A stretch of 64,000 nt of DNA from Cyphellophora europaea CBS 101466 (taxonomy: Eukaryota > Ascomycota > Eurotiomycetes > Chaetothyriales > Cyphellophoraceae), in the NCBI RefSeq assembly GCF_000365145.1, contig NW_008481813.1, positions 496,001 through 560,000 of the forward strand, given 5' to 3'. Under the pieces are notes generated by a model. That model was not told the origin of the DNA. It ran no database searches and saw only the letters and a program-made list of their open reading frames with translations. Of the stretch, positions 45,104 to 56,622 are shown piece after piece (position 1 is the first letter of the stretch; every line of letters starts with the position of its first letter). The position numbers and the translations under genes were made by a program.

Positions 45104-45604
45104 CGGAAAGGCGTTTATTATACTTGGAGCGGCTCCGTCATGAGAGGGTTTGGAGATATGCAAAGGGTGTGAGCTTCCAGGATGGTCTGTACAAGACAAT
45201 GAGTAGTAATGGAATCTGAAGCTTCTGCGCCTTGTTGGGCCCTTTACCAGGCTTGGTTGCCTTCTCGAACTTTCCTTCTTTCTCTCCACTATTAGACCCA
45301 TAAAATGCTAGGTTGAGAGCATCATGGTCACCTCTTACGACCTCAACAGCAGCGACTACAGGAGCTGAGCAAGCTACATGTCGTCATGCTGGAATATGTA
45401 GCCGACACATGAGAAGGCGTACCGGCAGTCACGGAACGCACACCGTAGTGAGCGCCGCGCATAGCTGCTGATGGGCAGCAAATGAGGTTCTCTTACCTCC
45501 TATCAATGGTTCGTACCACTCTAAGCCTAATAGACTCATATATACAACGCAAAGGGCGTTTAGCACATGATGCAGTTCGTGGTGGTGGCCACGACCCCTG
45601 ACAA
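45104..45604. other. Intergenic region, no gene seen
   Basis: About 500 bp between the oxidoreductase stop and the decayed F-box-like gene. No coding, repeat or RNA signal stands out. Confidence 0.35.
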
Positions 45605-46839
45605 TCATAGCCTTGGGCGTGCCAAGGAAACAGGGTCTGGGCAGGAGTCTCTCATACTATTGAAAGACGCATTTCGTCCTTGAGGTATAGCACAGGACTC
45701 GATGGTTTGCTCCCCATATCCTGCCAAAAGACTCCGTCCTTCCACAATCGCAGCAAGTCTTTGGCTGCCGGATGACAGATCTTCTCGTAGCAACATCCAT
45801 TCTGTTCGCGCTACCTCACCATTGCTGACGCTTAGTCCGCCTGCATCTGGGTGGTATCCTCCGACCGATGGCTTTCTGCCCTCGTCAGGCTCAGAAGACC
45901 ACGCGTCCTCAGGTAATGCGAATGCTTCATCAGCGAGCTCCTCATTCTTCTCCCATCCCACCTGACGAATTCTGACACAGTCAAGCACGACATCTCTCGC
46001 TTCCACCTCCTGCCCTCGTGGAGTTGTGACTGTACTAGTACCCCACCTATCTAGACGACATGTCATGCCAGCCGGTAACAGACGTACACATAACTTGGTA
46101 ATAGTGTAGCATCACCGAGACTGCTAATCCGCTCACCTTGCGCCACCCGTATAGCTTTTTTGAGCCTGGGATCCCTCCAAAGTCACCCATGCCGCTGTGT
46201 GTAGTAGCTTCCGACGATGTGTAGCCCTAAATGGATCCCAATTCATCTTTTTAGACTTCTATACTCTATCAACGCGTCGGTTTGCGAGTGTGACGTTCTC
46301 TACTTTTGGCAACTCCTTGGTCAGAAAGACCGAGAAACTCCGCAAGTCGTAGGTGTGTTCAGGATCAAAGTATGTGTTTGGGATAGTCAAGTCAAAGTGC
46401 GCTCGCCTGATGAGCATAGCATTCGTAGCGCCAATGCCATGTTCTGGGTCCTTCACGAAGGTGTCCCGAAATCCTAAAATGTTGGTGCTCGAGAACTCGT
46501 TGCCACCGTAGAGAGCTTGTGCGGTTTCAGAATATGCCTTTTTGCAGGTCTGAAGGATACTGGCCACATTACGGGCCGGAAGAAGAGCAAGGCCGGCTCG
46601 AAAACCGCGGGCTAGGCTGCGATCATCGCGAAGCTGGGCAGGTCCTGGCGGCTAGTCGAAATCGACAATAACAACGCCATCCTTTTGCGGAAGGTATGGA
46701 TAGATCTTGGAACGGATCTCGGTCAGAACTTCCACTAGCTGCAGATCGGGATTGGAAGGGGGACCAGAGATGACTGCAGGCTTTTGAGAGTGTAAATTAG
46801 CGGCAGCTGCTGTGGTCTTGATGGTGCTCACAACTTACA
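45605..46839 (-). pseudogene. Degenerate F-box-like/orphan fungal gene with in-frame stops
   Basis: Reading the minus strand from 46839 leftward, protein-like sequence continues across several interruptions. A probable exon (DGRIIVQAPDKLSDIH) ends at a GTAAGT donor (46838), and a 58-nt intron ends at 46781. Then come VEVLTEIRSKIYPYLPQ and DGVVIVDFD, followed by an in-frame TAG (46652-46654). The same frame continues with RNVASILQTCKKAYSET and ALYGGNEFSSTN to a second TAG (46259-46261), and again with KSKKMNWDPFRATHRRKLL. A further segment ends at 45605 (RLDRWGTSTVTTPRG, VVLDCVRIRQVGWEKNEE). The opening (EIRxxIYxYL, then ILxTCxxxYxEx..LYGxNxF) matches the habitual start of fungal F-box-like proteins. 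I infer one decayed gene; two or three small genes are the alternative. Confidence 0.5.
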
Positions 46840-47742
46840 TGAATATCTGAGAGCTTGTCTGGTGCTTGGACGATGATGCGCCCATCAGTCGCGTCTGATG
46901 TCTGCTGTCAATATCAGGCAGCGCCGAATCTCCAGCCTTCATAGCGAGTGTGGGTATCTTTCTAGTGCCGAAGACAGACATTCTGGTTGCGGATCCGTAT
47001 TGACTGGTGCTGATGAAAGGATTATGTGGTCGTTGGTTTTCACTTTGATACCAGAGGAACTGCGCGCCAACGATCGTGGTATCGAGGAGGAAGGAGAGAA
47101 GATGGAATTACATTTGTCGAAATGACGGAAGCCCATTCAGTGTGTTGACCAAAGCCCTACCCGCTACTTCACTGACGGGCAACTGACTGGTGGCCACAGT
47201 GCGAGGCAGGTACAGCTGCAGCACACGAATTGCACTCAGCTGCTGTCGTTGACTACCCCGGGCTTGGAAAATGTGACAGTGACAAACTCCTACTTCGGAA
47301 GCGTCACGAAACAATTCTGTGAACCAGCCCCATGAATTTGGCGATGCTGTTTGAATGAGCAATTCGAAAAAGCAACTCTCCTGCTTGACACAAACAAGGA
47401 GAAGACTACTGACTGCAGCTATCAGCCTGTGAGATGTTCCTTCATACAATGAGAGCCGGGAGAGAACGATGGCAGCAAAAGCGTGTTGCGTGTTAAGACA
47501 AAGCCAGGAGGACCTTGCTGTTGCCTGACTTCATAGAATTTTATATCGTGATCATTCAGCGTATTGTATTCATATATAGATCATTGAATTCTTGCCACTA
47601 GATGTCGCACTCTAAATCTCTCTCTCTCCCTCCCCACTCTCCAGCTCCAATATCATCTCTATCGTCTTCCAAACCACCGACCACTGCCTCTTGGGCCGGC
47701 AGATGCTTTCGTTGACTACACAAAGTCCAACCTGAAGAAACG
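46840..47742. other. Intergenic region, no gene seen
   Basis: About 900 bp. It may contain the upstream part of the degenerate gene to its left (an open stretch up to about 46900) and the 3' UTR of the HMG-box gene to its right. A CT-rich run lies at about 47615-47645. No supported coding frame. Confidence 0.4.
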
Positions 47743-50636
47743 TTACCGCCGCAAAAACTCCCCGACCTCAAACCCTACTCTTCTCTTCGCCTTCTCCCAG
47801 AACTCCGCATTCTCTCTATCCTTCGCCGTGGCCAAATCCTTGCCAACAGAACCGTCCATCCGAACCACAACAGCGCGACACTCCAGCAACCGGACATCTA
47901 CGCCTTGGCTGCCTCCTCTAACACTACTCGTAGAGGTACGGTCGGTGCCGGTATTAGCATTGCTGGCTCTCGCTGGATCGTTTGGTCCTTGTGACTTGGG
48001 CTCCGAATCCTTGTTCTTCTCCCCTTGCTTGTCAAATGCGTCCTTTGTACCTGCGCTGTTCGGGCTCGCTTTCTCCGCATCGACTTGAGCCCCGGCAGAT
48101 GCCTCCGAGACAGAGCCGGTAGGTCCGTTGATCACAATGCTGACGTCCGGACCGATACAGCCTCTCCAAAGGGTAGCAAGCCATTGCCAGTGCGCAAGAG
48201 GCGAATACGAGTCGTTGATTGGCAAGGTGATGGCTGCGCTATCGACAGTCGTAAGCTGATAATGCGGGACAAGAGCGATGGGGATCGGCCCAGGTGATGC
48301 GAGACCTGGGGATGGCAGCGCGGATTTGGCAACCGAGGTGGCGTGGTCCGAAGGTGTGACGGCAACTGGTATAACAGGAGGGACACCCGTGGCCGGAGCG
48401 GAGATAGAAGGGGTCGGTGGTTGTGAGGAGGTCGCGGAGCGAGGGGGAGGGACAGTGTCAAACTGTTTGTTGCTGTTGCTCACATTGGAAGCAGAACGGG
48501 TAGCGCGAGGCGGCGTGCCCGGGCGCTGCATGGCAGCTGCAGGGATACGAGTGTAGGGCGCGTCGTCGGTTTCCTTCGACTGATTGATTGAGAAGGCGGC
48601 AATGGAAGCCGTGCGGCCCGAAAAAGCGTGTCGCTGAGACGGAGGAGTTGCTAGTTTGAGATCGGCTGTTTGCGAGATGGTTCCTGGAGATATTATTGTG
48701 GCCGCTAGCTTCTCTGCATCTTCGTCGTTCTCGATGAAAGAATGCTCCACTTCGGACACCTTTATTGCTGCACCGCGCTCGGGAGTCTTCTGGGGGTCTG
48801 AGGAGGCAGGAGCATCCATCATGATCATGGACTCTCTACGAGGCCGGTCTGAAGCGCTCATGGAGCCTTCACTGGAGGGAGAGACTTGGGTAGTAATGAA
48901 TTTTCTCATTTCCTCACTGATTTTGTGCCATTCGCCGATCACGCTGAGTGTTTCTGCGATTGAAAGTCGTTTGCTCGCGCGGCTGTTCTCACCTCGAAGC
49001 GAGTATGAATCTGGTCCGCCAAAGATTCGTACTGCGAATTTACCGTCCTTCTCCAGCTCCTCGGCCAAGCTATTAGTCATGCTGTACACTGCTGTGGGAT
49101 CCATGCCTTCAATGGCGACGACTGAGCCGCGTACTGGTTGAGGTGGAGAGTCCATATTAGGCGGTGCAAGATGAGGTGAGATTTGCGCAAGGATCTTCAC
49201 TTTGTTGAGGACGGGAATAGACATGATCATGGCTTCCAGACCGGGCGGAGATGAAGTAGATGGCGGCTGATTGCTAGAAGCCGTCGTCAACGGTGGTAAA
49301 GTCAGACTAGGATCACGTTTGTGTTGCTGCGGAGGCGGAGGTGGCCGTGCAAGCGATAATCTCGGAGGGTGGGCTGCCGGCGGTTGAGCATAAGTTGCGC
49401 GAGGCCCGCCGGGTATGGATGGTCGATGCCCGTCGGGAGGCATCTCCGCCCGAAAGAAAGATCCCCGAGGAGAATACTGGTAGGGAGCTTCGCGCCACTC
49501 TCTAGTTGGGATGTAAATGCCATTGCCATCGAACCGTCGCCGCTTCAGATCGGGTGCATCCGGAGGTCCATCTGGTAAAGAGGAATATCGAGAACGAGGA
49601 TCGTGGTTACGAGGGTCGCGCGGGTCAAACCGAGGCGGACCGGGTGGCCAGTGTCGATCGGGGTAAGAAGGTCGGCTGCTTTGTGGTGGAGAGACGATGG
49701 GTTGAGACCCACGAGGCATCTGAGGAGGTGGACCCCGAGGAGTGGTAGGATAGGGATTGTAGGGGGTGGCAGGGGGGTTCATGGTCTTGCCGCCACACTT
49801 CTTACAGTTGCCTTGCTCGTCGACTTGGCTGTTGCTTGGAGGACCTGAGCCGGAGGACTGACTGCTGTAGCGACCGTTTCGTCGAGGTTGGTAGCGGTAG
49901 TCAGGGTATTGTTGCGCTTGGCGAGCCTTTTCTTCCTGTCGAGCACGAGGCAGTCAGCACAAAGAACTTTGTAGGCCTGCTTTGACGTACTTCCGCAAGC
50001 GCTTTCCATTCATTTTTGGCATCCTCTGGCAGTCGGCTCCATTGTTCGCCAATGATCTTAGATATGGCCGGATTCGGCAGTCCAGGGTTCGCACGAACCA
50101 CCGCAGCTTGCTGGTGCTGGCGGTAAAGAATGAAGGCTGCACTTTATTGTTAAAAGGCTTTCAAGATCCCGGCAGGCGAGGGTCTTACCGTTACGTGGTC
50201 TAGGTATCTTTGGTTCTGGTTGGCAGAGACAGAACTGGCTTCCTCCTTCGACATTGCCGGTGCTGGTAGGAGATGACGAGCCTTCTGACATTTCAGGAAC
50301 TGCCATTTCATGTATTGACCGCTTTCTTGAATCATGGAACTGATCCGGGCCTGCAAACGGCGGAGGAGCAGCAGCAGGAGGTGGTGATGGTGGAGGAGGG
50401 GGTAGAGGTGCTACAGCAGGGCCTGGAGGCTGGGTAAGAAAGGCCACAGTGCTCCGGCGGCCATTGTCAGCTACTGAAGCATCTTGCGAACGGTCTCTGA
50501 CTATGTGATGGTCGAGAAGTGAAGCGGCGCGATGATTTCGATATGGGAAAGGGTCAATGGTTGCATCACTGAGTAGGGAATGGCGCTTGGTGACGCGATG
50601 CCATTGAGAAGGTTGATCTGAAATGGAAAGAGTCAT
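47743..50636 (-). CDS. HMG-box transcription factor, three exons
   Basis: Exons 50189-50636, 49991-50136 and 47743-49935 encode 928 aa. The start is MTLSISDQPSQWHRVTKRHS. The HMG box occupies about residues 143-215 and is assembled from all three exons: IPRPRNAFILYRQHQQ, then NPAISKIIGEQWSRLPEDAK and LAEEEKARQAQQYPDYRYQP. It is of the MATA/SOX sequence-specific type (RPxNAFxLYRQ, NPxIS+IIGxxW) that in fungi includes mating-type and sexual-development regulators. Just after it are a basic patch and a CKKCGG motif. The rest is Pro/Ser-rich and disordered, except for a predicted globular block near residues 430-530 (VVAIEGMDPTAVYSMTN, VRIFGGPDSYSLRGEN, IGEWHKISEEMRKFI) and another near the C-terminus (HWQWLATLWRGCIGPDVSI). 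The gene is not next to a MAT locus here. The target genes are unknown. Confidence 0.92.
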
Positions 50637-51611
50637 AGCGCAGAGAAAGGAATTCAGTGAGGGAGTGGCAGGTGCAGATTCCTGAATGCCGCATGGACGA
50701 GAGAATGCAAGGTAAGGGTCAAGGTCAACATAATAGCAGATGGAATGGGCATTGCCAGCTTTGGAGTTCGCAACAGTACCTTCTTTGTCTGGCGTCGTGC
50801 TGTGCAAACATGGTACGAGGCAGCCGACGAGCTGACCTGTTCGAAAGCCATGGCAGACGATTGTGCACCGCTTTCTTTGTTGCGGCAGGGCCCAGGTCGG
50901 AAGTATGCGTCAAGAACGCACGGTGCACCCGCGACAATGGAGCGAGGAATGCAGTCTTGAACAAAGAAAGGGGCCCTCGATTGGTCGCGAGATTATCACG
51001 GCCACACCATAAGTGGAATTGGAGGGGGGGGGGCATCCATCTGCTGGGAGGCTCTCGCTGGAGCTTCTCGCCGGTGGGAACAACGGAGATGGTATCGGCT
51101 AAGGTTTGCAACTGACTGTCTTTCAGCCTCAGCTGCTTTCCGATAGGGACACTTTACGCCGCTGAAAGTCGCCGGTCAGAGCTTCCGGGGTCGGTCCCGA
51201 GACGGAAAAGAGCCATGTTCCGCCTTCGAAGCGTGATGGTGGGAAGAGAAGGAGGTTGGGAGAAGGCAGCGTGGAGGTTGTCGAAGGCTGAATGCGGAAC
51301 CGCGTAGCTTTCCGCGCGGCTGATGGCAACCACCACGTGAGCCTCGTTTTTATCACATCGCAAGTCTATGCTCTAGTATAGTATAGTATAGCATTGGCAT
51401 AGCTGGTGTCAGGCTATCACGGATCGCTGCAGCCAGGAAGAGTGCAGCACCCGTGCGCCGTTTGACACCCAAGTTCGTCCTCTTCGCACGAGACAGGTTA
51501 CACAGCCAGGGGTTTTTCTGGGGAGCATCGACTTTGGATTTTCTGCCAGTCCGGCCATGGCCAACGTTGAATCCGTGGTATCATAAAATGCTACGTAAAA
51601 TCGTCGTCTCA
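50637..51611. other. Intergenic region upstream of the HMG-box gene
   Basis: About 975 bp containing the HMG-box gene promoter and the 3' UTR of LIS1. A ten-base G run lies near 51025-51035 and three GTATA units at about 51375-51390. Short frames up to 150 codons on both strands are unsupported. Confidence 0.4.
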
Positions 51612-53037
51612 TCAGCCAGCGAATACTCGTACATTCTGGTCGACACTGGCGGTCGCAAGCACACACCGGATCTTGCCACCGCCTGCAGCGTCCTCCTTTT
51701 TCGTGCCATTCACCGTCCCATTGGACTCGCCATTGACAGTCGGCTGCCCGGGCACGTCCGGCGCCCAGCGAATGCAGCTGATAAAGTGCTGGTGGGCTCC
51801 ATCCACGACCTTGACGCACTTCCCCTCCTGTGACAAGTCCCAACATCGTATTGTCTTATCATCCGACACCGAAAGCAAATATCTGCCCGAAGGGTGGAAC
51901 ACTAGGCCCCGGACCCAGTTGTCGTGACCAACCAATGTCTTGTGGCAAGTGCCTCGGTTGTCCCAGATTTTGATGATTTTGTCTCTACCTCCCGTCGCCA
52001 AAAACTCGCCTGTGCTTGCCGAAGGAGGTGGTTTTTTGTAGCCAGCAATTGCCGCCAAGTGCACATATGCCGTGCTTGGTGCAAAGGCCACGCATTCAAG
52101 GTAGTGCTCGTGCCCGAGAAAGGTGATTTTGGCTTCGCCGGTATTGGCATCCCACAGTCGTGGTATCTGATCGTTGCCCGCGCTCAACAGCCATCGGCCA
52201 TCAATCGACGGCGTCACCGACCGGACCCAATCCGTGTGACCTTTAAGTGTTTTCAAACAGTAGCCCGTTGTGACGTCCCAGATCTTCAGTGTCTGGTCTC
52301 GTGACGCAGATACCAGAGTATTCCCAGACAGTGGTGCGCCCGCGGCCCCCGAAGGTATGAAGCGGATGGACGAGATCGAGTGGTCATGTCCGGGCAATGT
52401 CCGCGTGTTCTTGTATTCGTCACTTGGATCCCAGAGCTTGATGGTCAGATCGGAGCTGCAACTAGCCAATAGTGTGCCTCCCCGCGGACCACCAAAGTCC
52501 AGGTCCAAGACGGCCTTGGTGTGGCCCTTCAGCGTTCGCTCTAGTTCTCCTAACTCCCAGTCCCAGATCTTTATGGTAGCATCTTCGGAACCCGAGGCCA
52601 TGGAGGAAAAGACCGGATGGAATGCGACTGATGTGACGGGCAAACGGTGTCCCTGCAATGTGTGCCTGGCGGGGCTTCGTGGTAGCCAGGTAGATGGGTC
52701 CAGTTTCCGACTGGATGATAGGGGTGTTGCTGTGTCTACTTCTTGCTGCAGAGATGCGTTTTTGGCCTCCAGATCCATTATCTTCTTCTGCAATCGTACC
52801 ACTGACGTCCACTTCTTCTCCAGCAGAGTTTCGTACTTTTTTGCGGTCGCATCGTCAAATGTTTCGGCCAGCTTTGATTCTTGCCGTAGAGCATTGGCAC
52901 TCTCGGTCATGCCAACAGATAGCAAGTAGGACACCATTGACTTATGGCTGCCAGGGTCAGCTTAAGTCGTGTCTTCGTCTGGTTCAAAGGGTCACTCACA
53001 GCTCCTCTGCTTGACGAGAAGTCAGTAATTGGCTCAT
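51612..53037 (-). CDS. PAC1: LIS1/NudF dynein regulator (WD40), two exons
   Basis: Exon 1 is 53000-53037 and exon 2 is 51612-52947, with a 52-nt GTGAGT..GGCAG intron, giving 457 aa. LIS1 (NudF in Aspergillus, Pac1 in yeast) binds the dynein motor domain and supports nuclear migration and microtubule plus-end functions. The 12-codon first exon completes the LisH dimerisation motif: MSQLLTSRQAEEL joined to HKSMVSYLLSVGM. A short coiled coil follows (LQKKIMDLEAKNASLQQEV, about 55-75). Seven WD repeats fill residues about 105-457, with repeat ends such as ATIKIWDWE, LTIKLWDPS, QTLKIWDVT, KIIKIWDNR and KTIRCWDLS. Length and order match fungal orthologues. A Gly/Asn/Thr-rich insertion (NGESNGTVNGTKKED) lies in the last repeat. 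The gene is head to head with an XMAP215-type gene. Confidence 0.97.
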
Positions 53038-53874
53038 GATGGCCCTGAGGCCGCAGCGAGGGGTGTTCCTAGCGACGAAATTGGGACATGCGACGATATT
53101 TCTCAAGTCGGTGGTCTAAGAAACACTATTGAGGCTCGTGCGGGAAAGTCTGCAGGGGTAAGGAGATCATGAACAGGTGGGCGATTGCGCAGTTGCGGAG
53201 TTTGCTTGCAAGTGCTTCCGGCAGCGTGCAAATACTAAGTGTGTTGACTCGGCCGCGAGAGCAACGCGAGGTATGTGTCAGGTATTCTGTGAAATTGTGA
53301 CACGACTTGAGATCTGGACGAGTGCTAAAGAGCAACAGGCAGTGACATATGCCCTTGGAGTTGGGATGAGGTGCAGGGATGACTGCCCAGGAAAGTTTTG
53401 GTTCCGCCTAGCAACCCTGGATAATGCCCGATCTTCGTCATGCGCCCCCGGTCAACACACCACTCTCGCTATCTTTCTATAGACACGACACGTCCTTTCT
53501 GTGGTATTGAGGACTACGACAGTTCTCTTGCAGTCGCGCCACTACCTTCTCAGGACGTTCGCGTGTTTCTTCGCCTGCAGTGCAGCAGTGTCTCTCGAAA
53601 TAAACACTGACAACTTCCCCTCCACGACTTTCGCGCAGCGACGACTTGTTTTGACCGCACCTGCCTACCGCTTGCTCACGCGCGCATGCACATCTCCTCT
53701 CGTCCTTGACGCTCTGAATCCCAAGGTCAGTCACAAATCCTACACGCGTATTTTGTTGCGATATCAATCAATATGCTAACCATGTTTAAAAGGCACAACA
53801 AGCCCAAGGACCCCTCTTGGCCCAACTCATCCCGCAGTGTCCTTCGTCTACGCCGCAAATTCTCCAATCCAAGT
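53038..53874. promoter_or_regulatory. Shared region between LIS1 and the XMAP215/Stu2 gene, with a probable 5' UTR intron
   Basis: The two start codons are 837 bp apart. On the rightward side an intron probably spans 53726-53792: donor AAG|GTCAGT, branch-like TGCTAAC at about 53772-53778 and acceptor TTTAAAAG. This places the first upstream in-frame ATG (53773) inside the intron and supports initiation at 53875. Confidence 0.55.
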
Positions 53875-56622
53875 ATGGCGGAGGCTGAGGAGGACTACTC
53901 GCAGCTACCGCTGCCAGACAGGTTTATTCACAAGCTATGGAAGGTCCGCAAGGAAGGATATGAGGCGGCCGCCCAGGTCTTCGAGAAGACCCCCGATGAG
54001 TCCGACCCTGCTTTCAGACCCTTTATTCAAGATGCTGGTCTGTGGAAAGGCGCCGCTGCAGATTCCAACGTGGCGGCTCAGCAAGAAGGTCTAGGTGCGC
54101 TCTGCGCTTTCTTGAAATATGGCGGTCATCAAGCCGCCTCACGTTCGAGACCGCACACTATCCAACCCATATACGAGAAAGGCCTGTCGTCAACAAGACC
54201 CGCTGCCAAAGCCAATGCGCTCGAAGCACTACTTCTCTACGTCGAGATCGATAAGCCAGATTTGGTCATCGAGGACTTACTACCAGCCCTAGCCCACAAA
54301 CAACCCAAAGTAATTGCCGCGACTTTGGCTGCCATCACCGCGATCTTCCATAACTTTGGTGTTAAAATCGCGCAACCGAATCCGGTCCTGAAACTATTGC
54401 CCAAAGTCTTCGGTCATGCAGACAAGAACGTCCGCGCCGAGGCTCAAAATCTCACAGTTGAGCTGTATCGCTGGCTAAAAGATGCAATGAAGGCCATCTT
54501 CTGGAATGACCTAAAACCTGTACAGCAAGGTGATCTGGAGAAGCTGTTCGAGAAAGTCAAAGAGGAATCCCCTCCCAAGCAGGAGCGCTTCACTCGCGCC
54601 CAACAGGCTCAAATGGCTACTGCTTCGGCCAATACCGGAAACGATGTTGGTGGCGAAGGCGTAGAGGTTGAAGCAGAGGAAGAAGAGGCCGTCGAGGTCG
54701 ACGCGTTCGATCTCGCAGAACCGCAAGACTGCTTAGCCAAAGTTCCAGCGGATTTTAACGAGATGATCAACTCTTCTAAATGGAAGGAGCGAAAAGAGAC
54801 CCTGGACGCCCTCTTCAACGTCATCAACGTACCAAGAATAAAAGGTGGTCACTGGGACGACGTTATTCGAGCACTGACCAAGTCAATGAAAGACGCTAAC
54901 GTTGCTGTCGTTACCGTCGCGGCAAACTGCGTTGAAAAACTAGCCTTCGGGATGCGGAAAGACTTTGGCCGTTATCGATCGACCATTATGGGTCCAGTGA
55001 TGGAGCGCCTGAAGGAAAAGAAGCAAGCCGTCACAGATGCTCTCGGAGCTGCTCTTGATGGTGTCTTCTCTGCAACATCTCTGACTGAGTGCCTAGAGGA
55101 GATACTCGGCTTCTTGGCCCACAAGAATCCCAATGTCAAAGGTGAGACGATCAAATTTCTCGTCCGATGTCTACGAAATACAAGAGTGGTCCCGTCGAAA
55201 GACGAACAGAAATCTATTGCGGGAGCCGGTACGAAACTTCTGACAGAGTCTACCGAGGCCATGCGAGCAGGCGGTGCTGAGATCCTAGGAACTCTGATGA
55301 AGATCATTGGAGAACGACCCATGGTTCAGTATATTGATAACCTGGATGACATTCGCAAGACCAAGATCAAGGAGTACTTTGACACTGCCGAGGTCAAGGC
55401 AAAGGAGAAGCCGAAGCCAGCCCCCGCTCCAGCCAAATCCGCTTCTGCTGTTGGCAGGAAGGTCGTCGGCGGCTCGAAAAAGCCAGCGGTCAAGAAAGCA
55501 GCTGCTGCCGCTCCTCCAGCGGAAGAACCGGCTCCTCCAGCGAAACCCACGGCGAAAGCTCTGCCAAAACCGGGCGGCGTGCCGAAGCCGGGTCTTGCTG
55601 CACCATCGGGCCTAAAGCTGAGTGGCCTCAAAAGGCCAAATATGGCCAGCCCCCAGCAGCGTCGGGTCATTTCGCCTCCTGTGAGCCAGGATGGCGAAGA
55701 TGAAGTTCCAGCTGCCTCGCCGTCGAAGTTTGGAATGGGCCGTGGTCTTGCCGGTCGTCCTCTATCGCGACCCGCGGCCATGCCCATGTCACCGCCGCAA
55801 GCTCCTGCTGCTATCGGGATGTCAGCCATTGAACGCGCCGAGTTGGAAGAACTTCGCGCAGAGAAGGAACGCCTCAGTGCCGTGGCCGATAACCTAAGAA
55901 GCAGCAACGCGAAACTCAACGCCGAAATCTCCGAACTCCAGAATCAGAATGCTCAGCTAATTGAGGACCACACTCGTGACGTCTTGCAGATCAAAGCGAA
56001 GGAAACACAACTCACTCGCGCCCGTGGTGAGTGCGATGTTCTTCGTACTGAGATGGAGTCTCTGAAGAAAGAGTCTGAGCGCTACAAGCGCGAGGTATCT
56101 CGTCTGGGGCGAGAAAGCATAGGCCGCGAGCGGGAAGACATCATGCGTGGTCGACCCCTGGATGATGAGGGTGCCAATGGTATCCACGACGACAACTCGT
56201 CACGCTTTGCTGCCAATGGTCGAGTCGATGCGAGGCCTGACAGTCGGTCTTTTGGCCTTCAAAGAACCGATTCTGCTGCTAGCGGCACGAGTAGACCAGG
56301 CAGCGTCAAACCCCGGCCAATGTCTGGCTTCACAAACAACAGTCTCAGCCCAAGTGATGAGAAGGAGAACAATGGCTTTGAAAGCACGTTAATGTCACGG
56401 CGGAAAATCAGCCCTCCTGTGGGAAGTGGCAACATGAGTCCCGTCCGTCCAAATGCAAATGAAGCAGGAGGTGCAGGTCAAACTGAGAATTGGAAGCGTG
56501 CCGCCGAGGTGACGAGCCAGTTGAAGGCAAGGATTGAAGCTATGAAGGTAAGGTGTCTCCGAATCCGGTGATTTTATAAGCTAATGTCTCTACAGGCGAG
56601 GCAATTACCTCGTAACCAATAG
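53875..56622 (+). CDS. XMAP215/Dis1-family TOG microtubule polymerase, two coding exons
   Basis: Exons 53875-56547 and 56596-56622 encode 899 aa (orthologues: yeast Stu2, fission yeast Alp14, Aspergillus AlpA). These proteins bind tubulin dimers through TOG domains and speed plus-end growth at spindles and the cytoplasmic array. The start MAEAEEDYSQLPLPDRFIH is the family's usual beginning. TOG1 covers about residues 10-230 (HKLWKVRKEGYEAAAQVF). An acidic linker and TOG2 follow, about 285-505 (INSSKWKERKETLDALFNV). A basic Ser/Pro/Ala/Lys-rich microtubule-lattice linker comes next, then a coiled coil at about 650-745 (AELEELRAEKERLSAVADN). The C-terminal helix ENWKRAAEVTSQLKARIEAM is completed by a tiny last exon, ARQLPRNQ, after a GTAAGG..CTACAG intron. 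Two TOG domains plus one coiled coil is the fungal homodimer layout. Confidence 0.95.
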
